Shown here: positions 26,149 to 35,883 of the stretch, in pieces
How the letters are laid out: the number at the start of each line of letters is the position of its first letter
Position numbering within the stretch: the stretch's first letter is position 1
Assembly (NCBI GenBank): GCA_963813435.1
Contig: CAWEYY010000003.1
Location: 1,054,001 to 1,118,000 of the forward strand
DNA length: 64,000 nucleotides
Origin: AC-32 sp963813435
Lineage (GTDB): Bacteria > Actinomycetota > Thermoleophilia > Gaiellales > Gaiellaceae
Direction: 5' to 3'
Notes under the pieces: generated by a model
What the model was told of the DNA's origin: nothing
The model's database searches: none
The model's input: the letters and a program-made list of their open reading frames with translations, nothing else
Made by a program: the position numbers and the translations under genes

Positions 26149-27149
26149 CCGACCGCCCTCCACACGAGGAACGTACCGGCACCGAGGACGGCGGATCCCG
26201 GGAGGGTCAAGAGCCAGGCGAAGGCGATCGATCGGACGACGGCCCAGCGGACGTGCCGCCACCGGCGCCGCCCGGTGCCGACCCCGACCACCGAGGAGAC
26301 GACGACGTGGGTGGTCGAGACCGGAGCCCCCAGGTACGAGGCGGGCAGGATGACCGCCGTCGAGCCGGTCTGGCTGGCGAAGCTGTCGATCGGCGCCAGG
26401 TGGAAGATCCCACGGCCGACCGTGCGGACGATCCGCCATCCGCCGAGCGCCGTTCCGAGCGTGATCGCCGCTCCGCAGCCGACCTTCGCCCAGAGCGGAA
26501 CCTCGAACGTCTGCAGTCTGCCCGCAGCCAGTAGCAGCGCAGCGATCACTCCCATCGACTTCTGTGCATCGTTCGACCCGTGACTAAACGAGAGACCAGC
26601 CGCCATGCCCCACTCTGCACCAAGGATCGGGCTCCGGACTCGACGCGTCGCCCGGCGAAGCACAAGCCGGCCGAGCCGAATGAACACGAACCCCAAGGCG
26701 AGACCGATCAGCGGCGAGACTGCGAGCGCGATCAGGACGCCGAAGACGCCGACCGGTCGCCAGCCGTTCAGCCCGCCCCACTGAACCGCACCGATCCCAC
26801 CTTCGACAAGCGCCGCGCCTACGAGACCGCCGACGAGCGCGTGCGCAGAGCTCGACGGCAACCCTCGCCACCAAGTGAGGAGGTTCCAGAGGACCGCCCC
26901 GAGCGCACCCGAGCCGATCACGACGACGGCCTCCGCGCCTGAGACTGTCACGATCCCCGCGATCGTGTCGGCGACGGCGGTCCCGACGAGGAGCGCGCCC
27001 AACATGTTGAAGACCGCCGACAGGACGATGGCCTGCCCAGGCAGAGCGCCGCGCGTGGCCACGAGCGTCGCAATCGAGTTCGCCGCGTCGTGGAACCCGT
27101 TCGTCAGCGCGAACGCGAGCGCAAACGAGACCGCCAACCACAGAGCCAC
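26145..27149 (-). CDS. pit: PiT-family inorganic phosphate transporter
   Basis: 334 residues, about ten membrane segments. The duplicated PiT signatures are GFHDAANSIATLVATRGALP in the first half and FSHGSNDAQKSMGVIAA in the second; LPSSSAHALVGGLVGAAL and GAPVSTTHVVVSSVVG are the second pair of repeats. It carries out low-affinity proton- or cation-coupled uptake of metal-phosphate. The coupled downstream DUF47 gene supports a phosphate role. Confidence 0.93.
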   Translation of the reverse strand: MALWLAVSFALAFALTNGFHDAANSIATLVATRGALPGQAIVLSAVFNMLGALLVGTAVADTIAGIVTVSGAEAVVVIGSGALGAVLWNLLTWWRGLPSSSAHALVGGLVGAALVEGGIGAVQWGGLNGWRPVGVFGVLIALAVSPLIGLALGFVFIRLGRLVLRRATRRVRSPILGAEWGMAAGLSFSHGSNDAQKSMGVIAALLLAAGRLQTFEVPLWAKVGCGAAITLGTALGGWRIVRTVGRGIFHLAPIDSFASQTGSTAVILPASYLGAPVSTTHVVVSSVVGVGTGRRRWRHVRWAVVRSIAFAWLLTLPGSAVLGAGTFLVWRAVG

Positions 27150-27345
27150 GGATCAATCATCTGCTCTAGGCCGCACTGGGCGAGCGAATCCGTCGACCGC
27201 GAAGAAGGTGAAACCGTAGAGCGGTGTTCCCGCCGCCAGCCCGCGCCGCCAATGAGCTCGACGGCCGAGTCCGAGTGATGTGGCCGGGACTTGATTTCGG
27301 AGTGCGTCGCGGACGGCGCAACGCTGCGCGGTGGTTTTGTACGAG

Positions 27346-27560
27346 CTAGGTCGGCTTGGCGGCTGATTCGGGATGCTGCTGGGGGCCCGGTTCGATCGCG
27401 AGCCCGAGGAGTCTGCGGTCGAGCCGGGCGGGGAACCACCAGGTGCGATGTCCGAGAAGCTCCAGGGTGGCGGGGATTCGCCCGCTGGTCGAACAACACG
27501 GTCGCGAAGCCGATCCTGCCGCCGCGGGCGGCGAGAGAGGGCAGGTGTCCGATGAGCCGT
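27346..27560 (-). pseudogene. C-terminal fragment of MMPL-like transporter
   Basis: On the minus strand, PATLELLGHRTWWFPARLDR matches the characteristic end of MMPL/RND-type membrane proteins (PALMELLGRWNWWLP style). The preceding transmembrane segment appears in another frame (GGRIGFATVLFDQ), implying a frameshift near 27480-27500. No further upstream part is recognisable. Identification rests on this short signature. Confidence 0.4.
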
Positions 27561-27797
27561 GGTGGGATGACTGCGAGTTGGACGAGGACGGCGCAGTCGG
27601 ATCGTTCGGGAAGGTGGCGATGAGCGACCGCGCGTTGCGGTTCGAGCGGACGGCGTTCAGCACAGAGTGGCTATGCGATGGCCGACTGGCCCCCCAGCAC
27701 GGCTACTTGGCGTCGATGCTCTTCATGGTGTTGCCAGTCGCCTCATCCCCCAAAGCGCACGCTAGGCTCGCCCAACACCCTCGAGCGGAGGTGGACT
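27561..27797. other. Interval upstream of the ureohydrolase gene
   Basis: No gene is supported. It probably carries the promoter of the agmatinase-like gene; GGAGGT at 27787-27792 is that gene's ribosome binding site. Confidence 0.4.
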
Positions 27798-28784
27798 ATG
27801 TATGAGCCATGGAACGCCCTTGAGGCGCCCCGGTTTACCGGGCCACGGACGTACGCCCGGCTGCCCTGGGTGAAGGAATTCGACGGGGTGGACGCCGCCG
27901 TGTACGGCCTCCCATGGGACGGTGGTACGTCGTTTCGGCCCGGAGCTCGGTTCGGCCCGGAAGCGATTCGCTCGGCATCGGGCATGATCCGAACGTACAA
28001 CCCTGTCCAGCGCGTGCAGGTGTTCGGGGCCCTGTCGACGATCGACTTCGGCGACGCGCCCACCGCTCCTGGGTACATCGAGGAGTCGCTGAAGCGCATG
28101 GAGCGCTTTGTGACCCCGATCGCCGAAGCAGGTGTCATCGGCATCGGAATGGGCGGCGACCATTCGGTCGCACTCGCCGAGCTCCGTGCGCTCGCTGAGG
28201 TGCACGGTCGCCTTGGGCTCGTGCAGCTCGACGCGCACACCGACCTGCACGACACCTACTACGAGTTGCCCTATTCGCACGGCACGATGTTTCGACGGGC
28301 AATCATGGAGGACGTCCTCGACCCTGCCCGCGTGATCCAGGCGGGGATGCGGGGGTCGTTGTACGCCGCGGAGGACGAAGACATCCCCTCCGACCTCGGA
28401 GTCGAGACGATCCCGTGGATCGAGCTGGCACTCTTGAGTCCCGAAGAGTTCGCGGCACGAGCACATCGGCGAATCGGCAGCGGGCCCGCGTTCCTGACCT
28501 TCGATGTGGACTTCGTCGATCCCGCCTACTGTCCAGGTACGGGGACGCCGGAAGTTGCCGGCCCAACGGGCTTCGAGGCGATGCAATATCTCCGAGCGCT
28601 CGCGGGAATCGATTTCGTGGGCTATGACGTCGTTGAAGTTGCCCCCCAGTACGACAGCCCGGGACAAATCACCGCGCTGTTCGCGGCCAACGCGATGTTC
28701 GAGATGCTCTCGATGATCGCGAAGCGACGGCAATCTGAAGCGGAGGAGACCGCGACGGCGGGGTCGCCCATTCCCACCTCGTAG
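27798..28784 (+). CDS. Agmatinase / arginase-family ureohydrolase
   Basis: 328 residues; the start at 27798 follows GGAGGT at good spacing. All Mn-binding motifs of the ureohydrolase family are present: GMGGDHSVALAEL, QLDAHTDLHDTYYELPYSHG and FDVDFVDPAYCPGTGTPE. The SHGT and PGTGTPE motifs favour agmatinase or guanidinobutyrase over arginase. The enzyme releases urea from a guanidino compound; the exact substrate (agmatine, guanidinobutyrate or guanidinopropionate) is not decided. It stands alone; no urease or arginine decarboxylase is nearby. Confidence 0.9.
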   Translation: MYEPWNALEAPRFTGPRTYARLPWVKEFDGVDAAVYGLPWDGGTSFRPGARFGPEAIRSASGMIRTYNPVQRVQVFGALSTIDFGDAPTAPGYIEESLKRMERFVTPIAEAGVIGIGMGGDHSVALAELRALAEVHGRLGLVQLDAHTDLHDTYYELPYSHGTMFRRAIMEDVLDPARVIQAGMRGSLYAAEDEDIPSDLGVETIPWIELALLSPEEFAARAHRRIGSGPAFLTFDVDFVDPAYCPGTGTPEVAGPTGFEAMQYLRALAGIDFVGYDVVEVAPQYDSPGQITALFAANAMFEMLSMIAKRRQSEAEETATAGSPIPTS

Positions 28785-29146
28785 GACACCCGCGCTGGAT
28801 GTCTAGATGCGCAGCCAGAGACCGACATCGATCGACCTCGCAACGAGGCTGCCGCCGAGACGTTCAGTCCGGACAACGCGACGAGCTGGTACGAGAACAT
28901 CGAGACGGCTGAATGACAGACCGACCCCGAAGCAATCAATTCGTTGTCTATATCGACAACGACGCCTAGGCTGCGACCGAGACCCGCTACCTCATCCCTG
29001 CAGGCGTGCAGTGGCCGTCTGGGATGACGCCAACGGCGCGCCCTGAGCTTCATGACCGACGCGCAGGCCGTCGAGAACGCCCGGGAGAACGAGGCCCTGC
29101 TATCAAGACGGGTGCGGACCGTCTCCGCAGCGCTACAGTCGGCGCG
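28785..29146. other. Interval between ureohydrolase and aconitase
   Basis: There is no complete gene. A short plus-strand segment ending TSWYENIETAE before 28914 looks like a protein tail but cannot be extended to a start. The promoter of acnA is expected at the right end. Confidence 0.35.
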
Positions 29147-31882
29147 ATGAGCGAGAGGCGGCGGCTCTCGGTCGGCGAGACCGAGTACGAGATCTTCCCG
29201 CTCGATGTCGCAGCGGACGTCGAGCGGTTGCCGTACTCGCTTCGTGTCCTGCTCGAGAACGCCCTCCGAAGCGGGAGCGCAAGCGGGGTCGAGGCGGTCG
29301 CGCGCTGGGTCCCCGAGCAGGAGCCGACGGGCGAGCTGGCCTTCGAGCCGGCCCGCGTCCTGCTGCAGGACTTCACCGGCGTCCCGGCGATCGTCGACCT
29401 CGCAGCGATGCGCGATGCGATTGCCGAGCTTGGCGGCGACCCCGCGAAGGTCGATCCGCTGCTTTCGTCTGAGCTGGTGATCGACCACTCGATCCAGGTA
29501 GACGCGTTCGCAACGCGCCTGGCGATCGAGAAGAATGTCGAGCTCGAGTATGCCCGCAATCGCGAGCGGTACGCCTTCCTGCGCTGGGGCCAGGGTGCGT
29601 TCGAGAACTTGAAGGTCGTCCCGCCGAACACGGGTATCTGCCATCAGGTCAACCTCGAGTACCTCGCACGCGTCGTCGATGTGCGCGAGGTGGGCGGAGC
29701 CCTTGAGGCGTTCCCGGACACGCTGGTCGGCACAGATTCCCACACAACGATGGTCAATGGGCTCGGCGTGCTCGGCTGGGGGGTCGGCGGGATCGAGGCC
29801 GAGGCGGCAATGCTCGGCGAGCCCGTCTCGATGCTCGTCCCGCAGGTCGTCGGCTTCAAGCTGACGGGGGAGATGCCCGAGCCGGCAACCGCGACCGACC
29901 TCGTGCTGACGGTGACGGAGATGCTGCGGCGCGCAGGGGTCGTCGGTAAGTTCGTTGAGTACTTCGGTCCCGGCATCCCGTCGCTAACGATCGCCGACCG
30001 GGCGACGATCGCGAACATGTCACCCGAATACGGCGCGACTTGCGGCTTCTGGCCCGTCGACGGGCAAACGATCGAGTACCTGCGCCTGACCGGCCGCCCC
30101 GAGGAGCGGATCCGGCTCGTCGAGGCCTACTGCAAGGAGAACCTGCTCTGGCACGAGTCTGGCCAGCACCCGACCTACTCGCAGGTCATCGAGCTCGACC
30201 TCTCCAGCGTCGAGCCGAGCCTCGCCGGGCCGCGCCGGCCGCAGGACCGCGTATCGCTCGCCGAGGCCAAGAACTCCTTTGTCGAGGCACTCGGCAGCTT
30301 CGGCGTCGACTACGACAACGCCACATACGACAAGGAGCCAGCGGATACCTTCCCGGCTTCGGATGCGCCCACGCGCGACGGCAGCACGAACTCGACCAAG
30401 ACGCGCTCGCCAGCCTCCGTTGCGGCGCCCGATCGGCGCGGGGTGCCGGTGGCGTTAGACGGCGAGCGGTTCGAGCTCGACCACGGGAGCGTCGTGATCG
30501 CGGCAATCACGAGCTGCACGAACACCTCGAACCCGCAGGTGCTGATTGCGGCAGGCCTGCTCGCGAAGGCCGCGGTGGAACGCGGGCTCGAGCGTAAGCC
30601 GTGGGTGAAGTCGAGCCTCGCGCCCGGCTCGAAGGTCGTGAGCCGCTACCTCGAGCTGGCTGGGTTGGCGCCCTACCTCGAGCAGCTCGGCTTCCACACC
30701 GTCGGCTATGGCTGCACGACCTGCATCGGAAACTCGGGTCCGCTGCCGCAGCCGATTTCGGAGGCGATCGGACAGGGCGACCTCGTCGTCGCCGCCGTCT
30801 TGTCTGGCAACCGCAACTTCGAGGCGCGGATCCACGCCGAGGTGAAGGCGAACTATCTCGCCTCGCCGCCGCTCGTCGTCGCGTACGCGCTGACCGGGCG
30901 CATCGATCTGGACCTGACCAGCGAGCCGCTCGGAAAGGGCTCCGACGGCAGGGACGTCTACCTCGTCGACATCTGGCCGAGCGCGGCGCAGGTGCAGGAG
31001 GTAATCACGGCATCGGTTCGCGGCGAGATGTTCCGCGAGGTGTACGCCGACGTGTACACGGGCGATAAGCGCTGGCGCGCGCTCCCGGTTCCCGGCGGCG
31101 ACCGCTTCGCGTGGGCGCCCGAGTCCACGTACATCCGCCACCCGCGGTACTTCGCGGGGCTGCCGCGCGTGCCCGAGCCTGTGCGAGACATCGAAGGCGC
31201 CCGATGCCTCGTTGTGCTCGGCGATAGCGTGACGACTGACCACATCTCCCCCGCAGGGTCGATCAGCCTCGACAGCCCTGCCGGGCGGTACCTGCTCGAG
31301 CATGGCGTCGAGGGGCGCAATTTCAACTCGTATGGATCCCGCCGCGGCAACCACGAGGTGATGGTGCGTGGGACGTTCGCCAACGTGCGCCTGAAGAACC
31401 ACCTCGTCGAGGGAAGTGAGGGCACCTGGACCGCGCACCTCCCCGACGGAGACGAGATGTCGATCTTCGATGCGGCCGAACGCTACCGTGAGGAGGGCGT
31501 GCCGCTCGTCGTGATCGCGGGGAAGGAGTACGGCTCGGGGTCGTCACGCGACTGGGCGGCGAAGGGCCCGGCGCTGCTCGGCGTGCGAGCAGTGATCGCG
31601 GAGAGCTACGAGCGGATCCACCGCTCGAACCTGCTGATGATGGGCGTGCTGCCGCTCCAGTTCGCCGACGGAGACAGCCGTGAGTCGCTTCGCCTGACCG
31701 GCCGTGAGGAGCTCTCGATCACCGGCCTGGAGAGCGGTGCGGCGCGCGAGGTCGCGGTCCGCGCAGATGGAACCGAGTTCTGCGCCCGCGTCCGGCTCGA
31801 CACGCCGCGCGAGCGCGAGTACCTGCGACACGGTGGGGTCCTGCCTTTCGTGCTGCGCCGGCTCGCGGATGGAGAGCGGTGA
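29147..31882 (+). CDS. acnA: Aconitate hydratase A
   Basis: 911 residues from ATG 29147; interconverts citrate and isocitrate with a [4Fe-4S] cluster. The cluster cysteines are in ITSCTNTSNPQVLIAAG and GYGCTTCIGNSGPLP. Other signatures are VVPPNTGICHQVNLEYLA, LVGTDSHTTMVNGLGVLGWG and, in the swivelling C-terminal domain, GDSVTTDHISPAGSI and GKEYGSGSSRDWAAKGP. The length and domain order match AcnA/IRP1-type enzymes. It complements citrate synthase and Icd in the same region. Confidence 0.96.
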   Translation: MSERRRLSVGETEYEIFPLDVAADVERLPYSLRVLLENALRSGSASGVEAVARWVPEQEPTGELAFEPARVLLQDFTGVPAIVDLAAMRDAIAELGGDPAKVDPLLSSELVIDHSIQVDAFATRLAIEKNVELEYARNRERYAFLRWGQGAFENLKVVPPNTGICHQVNLEYLARVVDVREVGGALEAFPDTLVGTDSHTTMVNGLGVLGWGVGGIEAEAAMLGEPVSMLVPQVVGFKLTGEMPEPATATDLVLTVTEMLRRAGVVGKFVEYFGPGIPSLTIADRATIANMSPEYGATCGFWPVDGQTIEYLRLTGRPEERIRLVEAYCKENLLWHESGQHPTYSQVIELDLSSVEPSLAGPRRPQDRVSLAEAKNSFVEALGSFGVDYDNATYDKEPADTFPASDAPTRDGSTNSTKTRSPASVAAPDRRGVPVALDGERFELDHGSVVIAAITSCTNTSNPQVLIAAGLLAKAAVERGLERKPWVKSSLAPGSKVVSRYLELAGLAPYLEQLGFHTVGYGCTTCIGNSGPLPQPISEAIGQGDLVVAAVLSGNRNFEARIHAEVKANYLASPPLVVAYALTGRIDLDLTSEPLGKGSDGRDVYLVDIWPSAAQVQEVITASVRGEMFREVYADVYTGDKRWRALPVPGGDRFAWAPESTYIRHPRYFAGLPRVPEPVRDIEGARCLVVLGDSVTTDHISPAGSISLDSPAGRYLLEHGVEGRNFNSYGSRRGNHEVMVRGTFANVRLKNHLVEGSEGTWTAHLPDGDEMSIFDAAERYREEGVPLVVIAGKEYGSGSSRDWAAKGPALLGVRAVIAESYERIHRSNLLMMGVLPLQFADGDSRESLRLTGREELSITGLESGAAREVAVRADGTEFCARVRLDTPREREYLRHGGVLPFVLRRLADGER

Positions 31883-31995
31883 AGCGCCATCCTGGATCGG
31901 ACGAAGGCCCTTCGGGCCCGCCCCCCGCCCGATCTGCACACGATCTGTCCGGTCGAACGCCGTCCGTCCAGGACGAAGGTCACTCGAGGGCGTGC

Positions 31996-32399
31996 ATAAG
32001 GTTGCTCGTCGACGCCGGCTGGTCGTCGTCTGCCCCGGCGGCGGTGGCATCCCCGTCGTCAACGACAACGGCGCGCTGCGGGGCGTCGAGCCCGTGACCG
32101 ACAAAGATCTCTCGGCAGCGTTACTCGCCGGTGGCCTCGGAGCCGGGTTCCTGCTCCTGCTGACCGACGTCGACGCCGTCGAGCGCGACTGGGGCAGGAA
32201 GCGGACCGCCAAGATCGGCCAGACTACGTCGGGAGAGCTGAGAAGGATGCGTTTCGAGTCGGGCTCGATGCCGAAGGTCGAGGCCGCTTGCCGCTTCGTC
32301 GAGCGGACCGGCGGGATCGCCGCGATCGGCGCGCTCGCCGACGCGGCCACGCTCCTTCGTGGCGAGACAGGGACGCGCGTCGCCCACGGCCTGCACTGA
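31996..32399 (+). pseudogene. arcC: Carbamate kinase C-terminal remnant
   Basis: From about 31996 the plus strand reads IRLLVDAG, then after a frameshift VVVCPGGGGIPVVND, LRGVEPVTDKDLSAALLAGG, LLLLTDVDAVERDWG and GSMPKVEAACRFVERTGG. These are carbamate kinase (ArcC) signatures in the right order. The first half of the roughly 310-residue enzyme is absent and the glycine-rich loop is out of frame with the segment before it. The stop lies five bases before the P-type ATPase start, so the remnant may still be transcribed. Confidence 0.85.
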
Positions 32400-32403
32400 G
32401 ACC

Positions 32404-35073
32404 ATGGCGGTTCAAACAGAATCGGACACGACGGCCGGAGCAGGCACGCCGCCTGCCGTTGAGACGGACGAACCGCAGGAGCTCGAGCTCTCCGTCACCG
32501 CGACGCTGCCTGCGGCGGACGTGCTGAGCAAGCTCGACTCGTCCGATGCGGGTCTTTCGAGTGACGAGGCGAGCCTGCGGCTGGGGATCTATGGGCCGAA
32601 TGTCTTGGCCGCGCACGGGGTCAGTGCCTGGTCGGTGCTCGCCCGCCAGTTGCACAGCTACCTGCTGTTGCTGTTGCTGGTCGCGGCCCTCGTCTCGGCT
32701 GCGATCGGCGACCGGACGGAGGCGTTGATCATCGGCGCGATCATGGCGATGAGCGTCGGTCTGAGCTTCTTCAACGAGTACCGCTCGGAGCAGGCGGTCG
32801 AGGAGCTGCATTCCGAGATCCAGCATCTGGCCGCTGTCGATCGCGAGGGGGCAACTGCCGAGATCGCCGTCACGCAGCTCGTCCCGGGTGATGTCGTGCA
32901 TCTGCGGGTTGGTGACCTCGTTCCTGCCGATCTGCGGTTGCTCGAGGTGCATGAGCTCGAGTGCGACGAATCGGTGCTCACCGGGGAGTCTCTGAGCAAG
33001 ACGAAGACGGCCGAGGCCCAACCGCCCGGGGACTCGCCGCTGGATCTGCGCTCGTGTGCCTTCATGGGCACGCTCGTGAGTGGCGGCGGCGGCCGCGGCG
33101 TCGTCGTTCGTACGGGCTCGCGCACCGCCTTCGGCGCGATCGCAGTGCACCTGGGCGAACAGCAGGGGGTGACCGCGTTCCAGCAGGGGCTGCAGGACTT
33201 CTCTCGCCTGCTCGCGATTGTGACCGGGGTACTGGCCGGCTCGATCTTCGTCATCAACGCCGCGCTCGGGCGCTCGATCCTCCAGTCGGCCCTGTTCGCG
33301 CTCGCGATCGCCGTGGGTTTGACGCCGCAGCTTCTGCCGGCGATCGTCACCGTCAGCCTCGCGACGGGCGCCCGCCGGCTGGCTAAGAAGCGCGTGATCG
33401 TCAAGCGCCTGGTCGCGATCGAGGATCTCGGCAACGTCCAGGTCCTGTTCACCGACAAGACCGGCACCCTGACCGAGGGTCAGATCTCGTTCACGCAGGC
33501 GCTCGACGGCGCGGGCAAGCCGGACGACCACATAGGCATGCTCGGCCTGGCCTGCGCCGACAAGGCCGGCAACGAGCTCGACCGCGCGCTCTGGGCCGCC
33601 CCGCAGACCACCCACGGCGCGAGCGTCCCGACGCCGCTCGACCGCCTGCCCTTCGACCACGACCGGCAGCTGGCCTCGGTCCTCGTCGACACTGCGCAGG
33701 GACGGCTGCTGATCTCCAAGGGCGCGCCCGAAGCCGTCCTCGCCCGTTGTACGACCGTGCCTGCCGAGTCAAAGGCGATCCTCGACGGGCTCTTCGCCTC
33801 CGGCACGCGCGTCGTTGCCGTCGCCAGCCGTCCGCTCACCGGCGACCACCTCGGCAAAGACGACGAGCGCGACCTCTCGCTCGAGGGCTTCCTCTGCTTC
33901 ACCGACCCGGTCAAGCCGGGCGTCCGCGACTCGCTCGCGCGCCTCGCCCGTCTCGAGATCACCGTCAAGATCGTGACGGGGGACAACGGCCAAGTCGCAG
34001 CGCACCTCTGCGGTGAGGTCGGCCTCGACCCCGGAACAGTCGTTGCGGGCCAAGAACTCGAAGCGCTCGACGAGGCCGCCCTCATCGCGCTGCTGCCCAA
34101 GACGACCATCTTCGCCCGCATCACCCCCGAGCAGAAATCGCGCATTATCCTCGCGCAGCGCACCCTCGGCTCAGACGTCGCCTTTCTCGGCGACGGCGTC
34201 AACGACGCGATCGCCCTCCACCACGCCGACGTCGGCATCTCGGTCGACTCCGCGGCCGACGTCGCCAAGGACGCAGCCGACGTGGTCCTGCTCAACAAGG
34301 ACCTCAGCATCATCGCTGACGGTGTCGTCGAGGGCCGGCGCATCTTCGCCAACACGATCAAGTACGTCCTGATGGGCACCTCGTCGAACTTCGGCAACAT
34401 GTTTTCCGCAGCAGGCGCCTCCCTGTTCCTTTCCTTCTTGCCGATGCTGCCGACGCAGATCCTGCTCAACAACCTCCTCTACGACGTCAGCGAGATGACC
34501 ATTCCGACCGACAACGTCGACGAGGAGCTACTCGCAAGACCAGCCAAGTGGGACATCCGCATGATCCGCCGCTTCATGGCCTTCTTCGGCCCGATCTCGA
34601 GCGTCTACGACTTCCTTACGTTCTTCGTCATGCTGCGCATCTTCCACGCCGGCCCGATCCTGTTCCGCTCAGGCTGGTTTGTCGAGTCGCTCACCACCCA
34701 GACACTCGTCATCTTCGTCATCCGCACCCGCCGCGTCCCCTTTTACAAGAGCCGCCCCAGCCGCCCGCTCCTACTCACCACTCTCGCCTGCGCCGCCTTC
34801 GGCGTCGCCATCCCCTACATCCCGCCGCTCGCCCACCTGTTCGGGTTCCGACCGCTCCCACTCACCTTCCTCGCGATCCTGGCTGGGATGATCGCCACCT
34901 ACCTCGTCCTCGCCCAATTCGGCGTCGCGCTCTTCTTCAAACCGCAAGGCGGCCGTTCGCTCGCCCGCGCCATCAGCGCCGCAGAGCGACGCATCACCCG
35001 CAGGGCATCACGCTGGGTCAGCTGGCGACACCGAACACCACCCACACCACCGCTACCACGACCCACCGGCTGA
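32404..35073 (+). CDS. mgtA: Magnesium-type P-type ATPase (MgtA/MgtB-like, P3B)
   Basis: 889 residues from ATG 32404. The actuator motif is LTGES, the phosphorylation site DKTGTLTEGQ, and the hinge motif GDGVNDAIALHHADVGI. The transmembrane signatures LTPQLLPAIVTVSLATGA, GTSSNFGNMFSAAGASLF and LLYDVSEMTIPTDNVDEE are the distinguishing features of P3B Mg2+ importers. The N-terminal 60 residues are polar. The C-terminal tail ends in a Pro/Thr-rich stretch (RTPPTPPLPRP). The gene follows the carbamate kinase remnant. No Mg-sensor leader is recognised upstream. Confidence 0.93.
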   Translation: MAVQTESDTTAGAGTPPAVETDEPQELELSVTATLPAADVLSKLDSSDAGLSSDEASLRLGIYGPNVLAAHGVSAWSVLARQLHSYLLLLLLVAALVSAAIGDRTEALIIGAIMAMSVGLSFFNEYRSEQAVEELHSEIQHLAAVDREGATAEIAVTQLVPGDVVHLRVGDLVPADLRLLEVHELECDESVLTGESLSKTKTAEAQPPGDSPLDLRSCAFMGTLVSGGGGRGVVVRTGSRTAFGAIAVHLGEQQGVTAFQQGLQDFSRLLAIVTGVLAGSIFVINAALGRSILQSALFALAIAVGLTPQLLPAIVTVSLATGARRLAKKRVIVKRLVAIEDLGNVQVLFTDKTGTLTEGQISFTQALDGAGKPDDHIGMLGLACADKAGNELDRALWAAPQTTHGASVPTPLDRLPFDHDRQLASVLVDTAQGRLLISKGAPEAVLARCTTVPAESKAILDGLFASGTRVVAVASRPLTGDHLGKDDERDLSLEGFLCFTDPVKPGVRDSLARLARLEITVKIVTGDNGQVAAHLCGEVGLDPGTVVAGQELEALDEAALIALLPKTTIFARITPEQKSRIILAQRTLGSDVAFLGDGVNDAIALHHADVGISVDSAADVAKDAADVVLLNKDLSIIADGVVEGRRIFANTIKYVLMGTSSNFGNMFSAAGASLFLSFLPMLPTQILLNNLLYDVSEMTIPTDNVDEELLARPAKWDIRMIRRFMAFFGPISSVYDFLTFFVMLRIFHAGPILFRSGWFVESLTTQTLVIFVIRTRRVPFYKSRPSRPLLLTTLACAAFGVAIPYIPPLAHLFGFRPLPLTFLAILAGMIATYLVLAQFGVALFFKPQGGRSLARAISAAERRITRRASRWVSWRHRTPPTPPLPRPTG

Positions 35074-35694
35074 CGCTCCGAGGGTCTTTCGTTCGGCAGA
35101 GGATTTGGTCAGCGCGCGAAGGATTGACCATCCCCGCGTGGCTCGGGACTATCACACTCGCCCACGTCTGGTTGAACCACGGCCCGTGGCTGCCGGCCTT
35201 GGCAGCGATGTCGATTACAGCCGACTTCCATGTCGACACAGAGCATCGCCTTCGCCGGCTCGTTGGAAACGAAGGAAGCGCCTCGGGCAAGTCGTTCCGA
35301 TCGCTCGCTCATGGCTGCACGGAGCCTGACCGTGTGCTGCAGTAGTAACGATGCTCCGCGATCAGCGATCACGTTGGATCTGGATTACCGTCCACGTCTT
35401 GTATCCCGCCGCCTTCGGCAACGACGGCGGCGGCGGTGGCGTCGTTCTGGCTGTGTAGGTCAGCTCGCGTGAGCGGCTCGCGGATCAGAAACCGCATGGA
35501 CCAGGTCTGTGAGCTTCGGATTGAGCGAAGCGTCGGCGGCCCTGAGCTCACGCTGCTCCGGGCTGCGGCTGACTACCAGGTGGTACTGAGAGTGATCGGG
35601 CCTGGATCAGACGGGGAGAGTGAACGCCCTGCTTGACTGCGCTGAGGTTGCCCGGGTGGGCGGCGATGAGGCTTTTCGGGTTTCCTGAAACTTG
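35074..35694. other. Interval without intact gene
   Basis: No convincing gene is seen on either strand. It contains AAGGATTGACCATCCC (35119-35134), a 16-bp match to 6665-6680, and ends at the DksA-like remnant. It may be decayed coding sequence. Confidence 0.35.
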
Positions 35695-35829
35695 TTGGAG
35701 CGACAGTGCTCTCTCAACAAGTCCTGGACCTACGGCCGCTCGACCGAGAGTGGACAGCCGATTCCCGACGAGCGCCTCGAGGCTCTGCCGGCCGCCGAGC
35801 TGACGGCCGAAGAAGAAGCTCGCCCCTAG
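35695..35829 (+). pseudogene. C-terminal remnant of a cysteine-less DksA/TraR homologue
   Basis: In the frame ending at TAG 35827-35829 the residues are TYGRSTESGQPIPDERLEAL, then PAAELTAEEEARP, the same C-terminal signature as the intact gene at 21.1 kb, again with serines instead of zinc-finger cysteines. The coiled-coil half is missing; only about 35 recognisable residues remain and no start codon with ribosome binding site is present. Confidence 0.8.
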
Positions 35830-35883
35830 CCGCCGAACGCGATGCTTCGCGCCGGAGCCGACGCGAGTCACGAAAGCGCGTCG

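Noticed and set aside
27356..27805. 149-codon plus-strand frame before the ureohydrolase
   Set aside because: Composition is not protein-like and the minus strand carries an MMPL-like C-terminal signature across its first part.
35119..35134. Third occurrence of the GATTGACCATCCC sequence
   Set aside because: A 16-bp match is not far from chance expectation in 64 kb, and no boundary of a gene or element coincides with it, so I do not treat it as a proven repeat copy.
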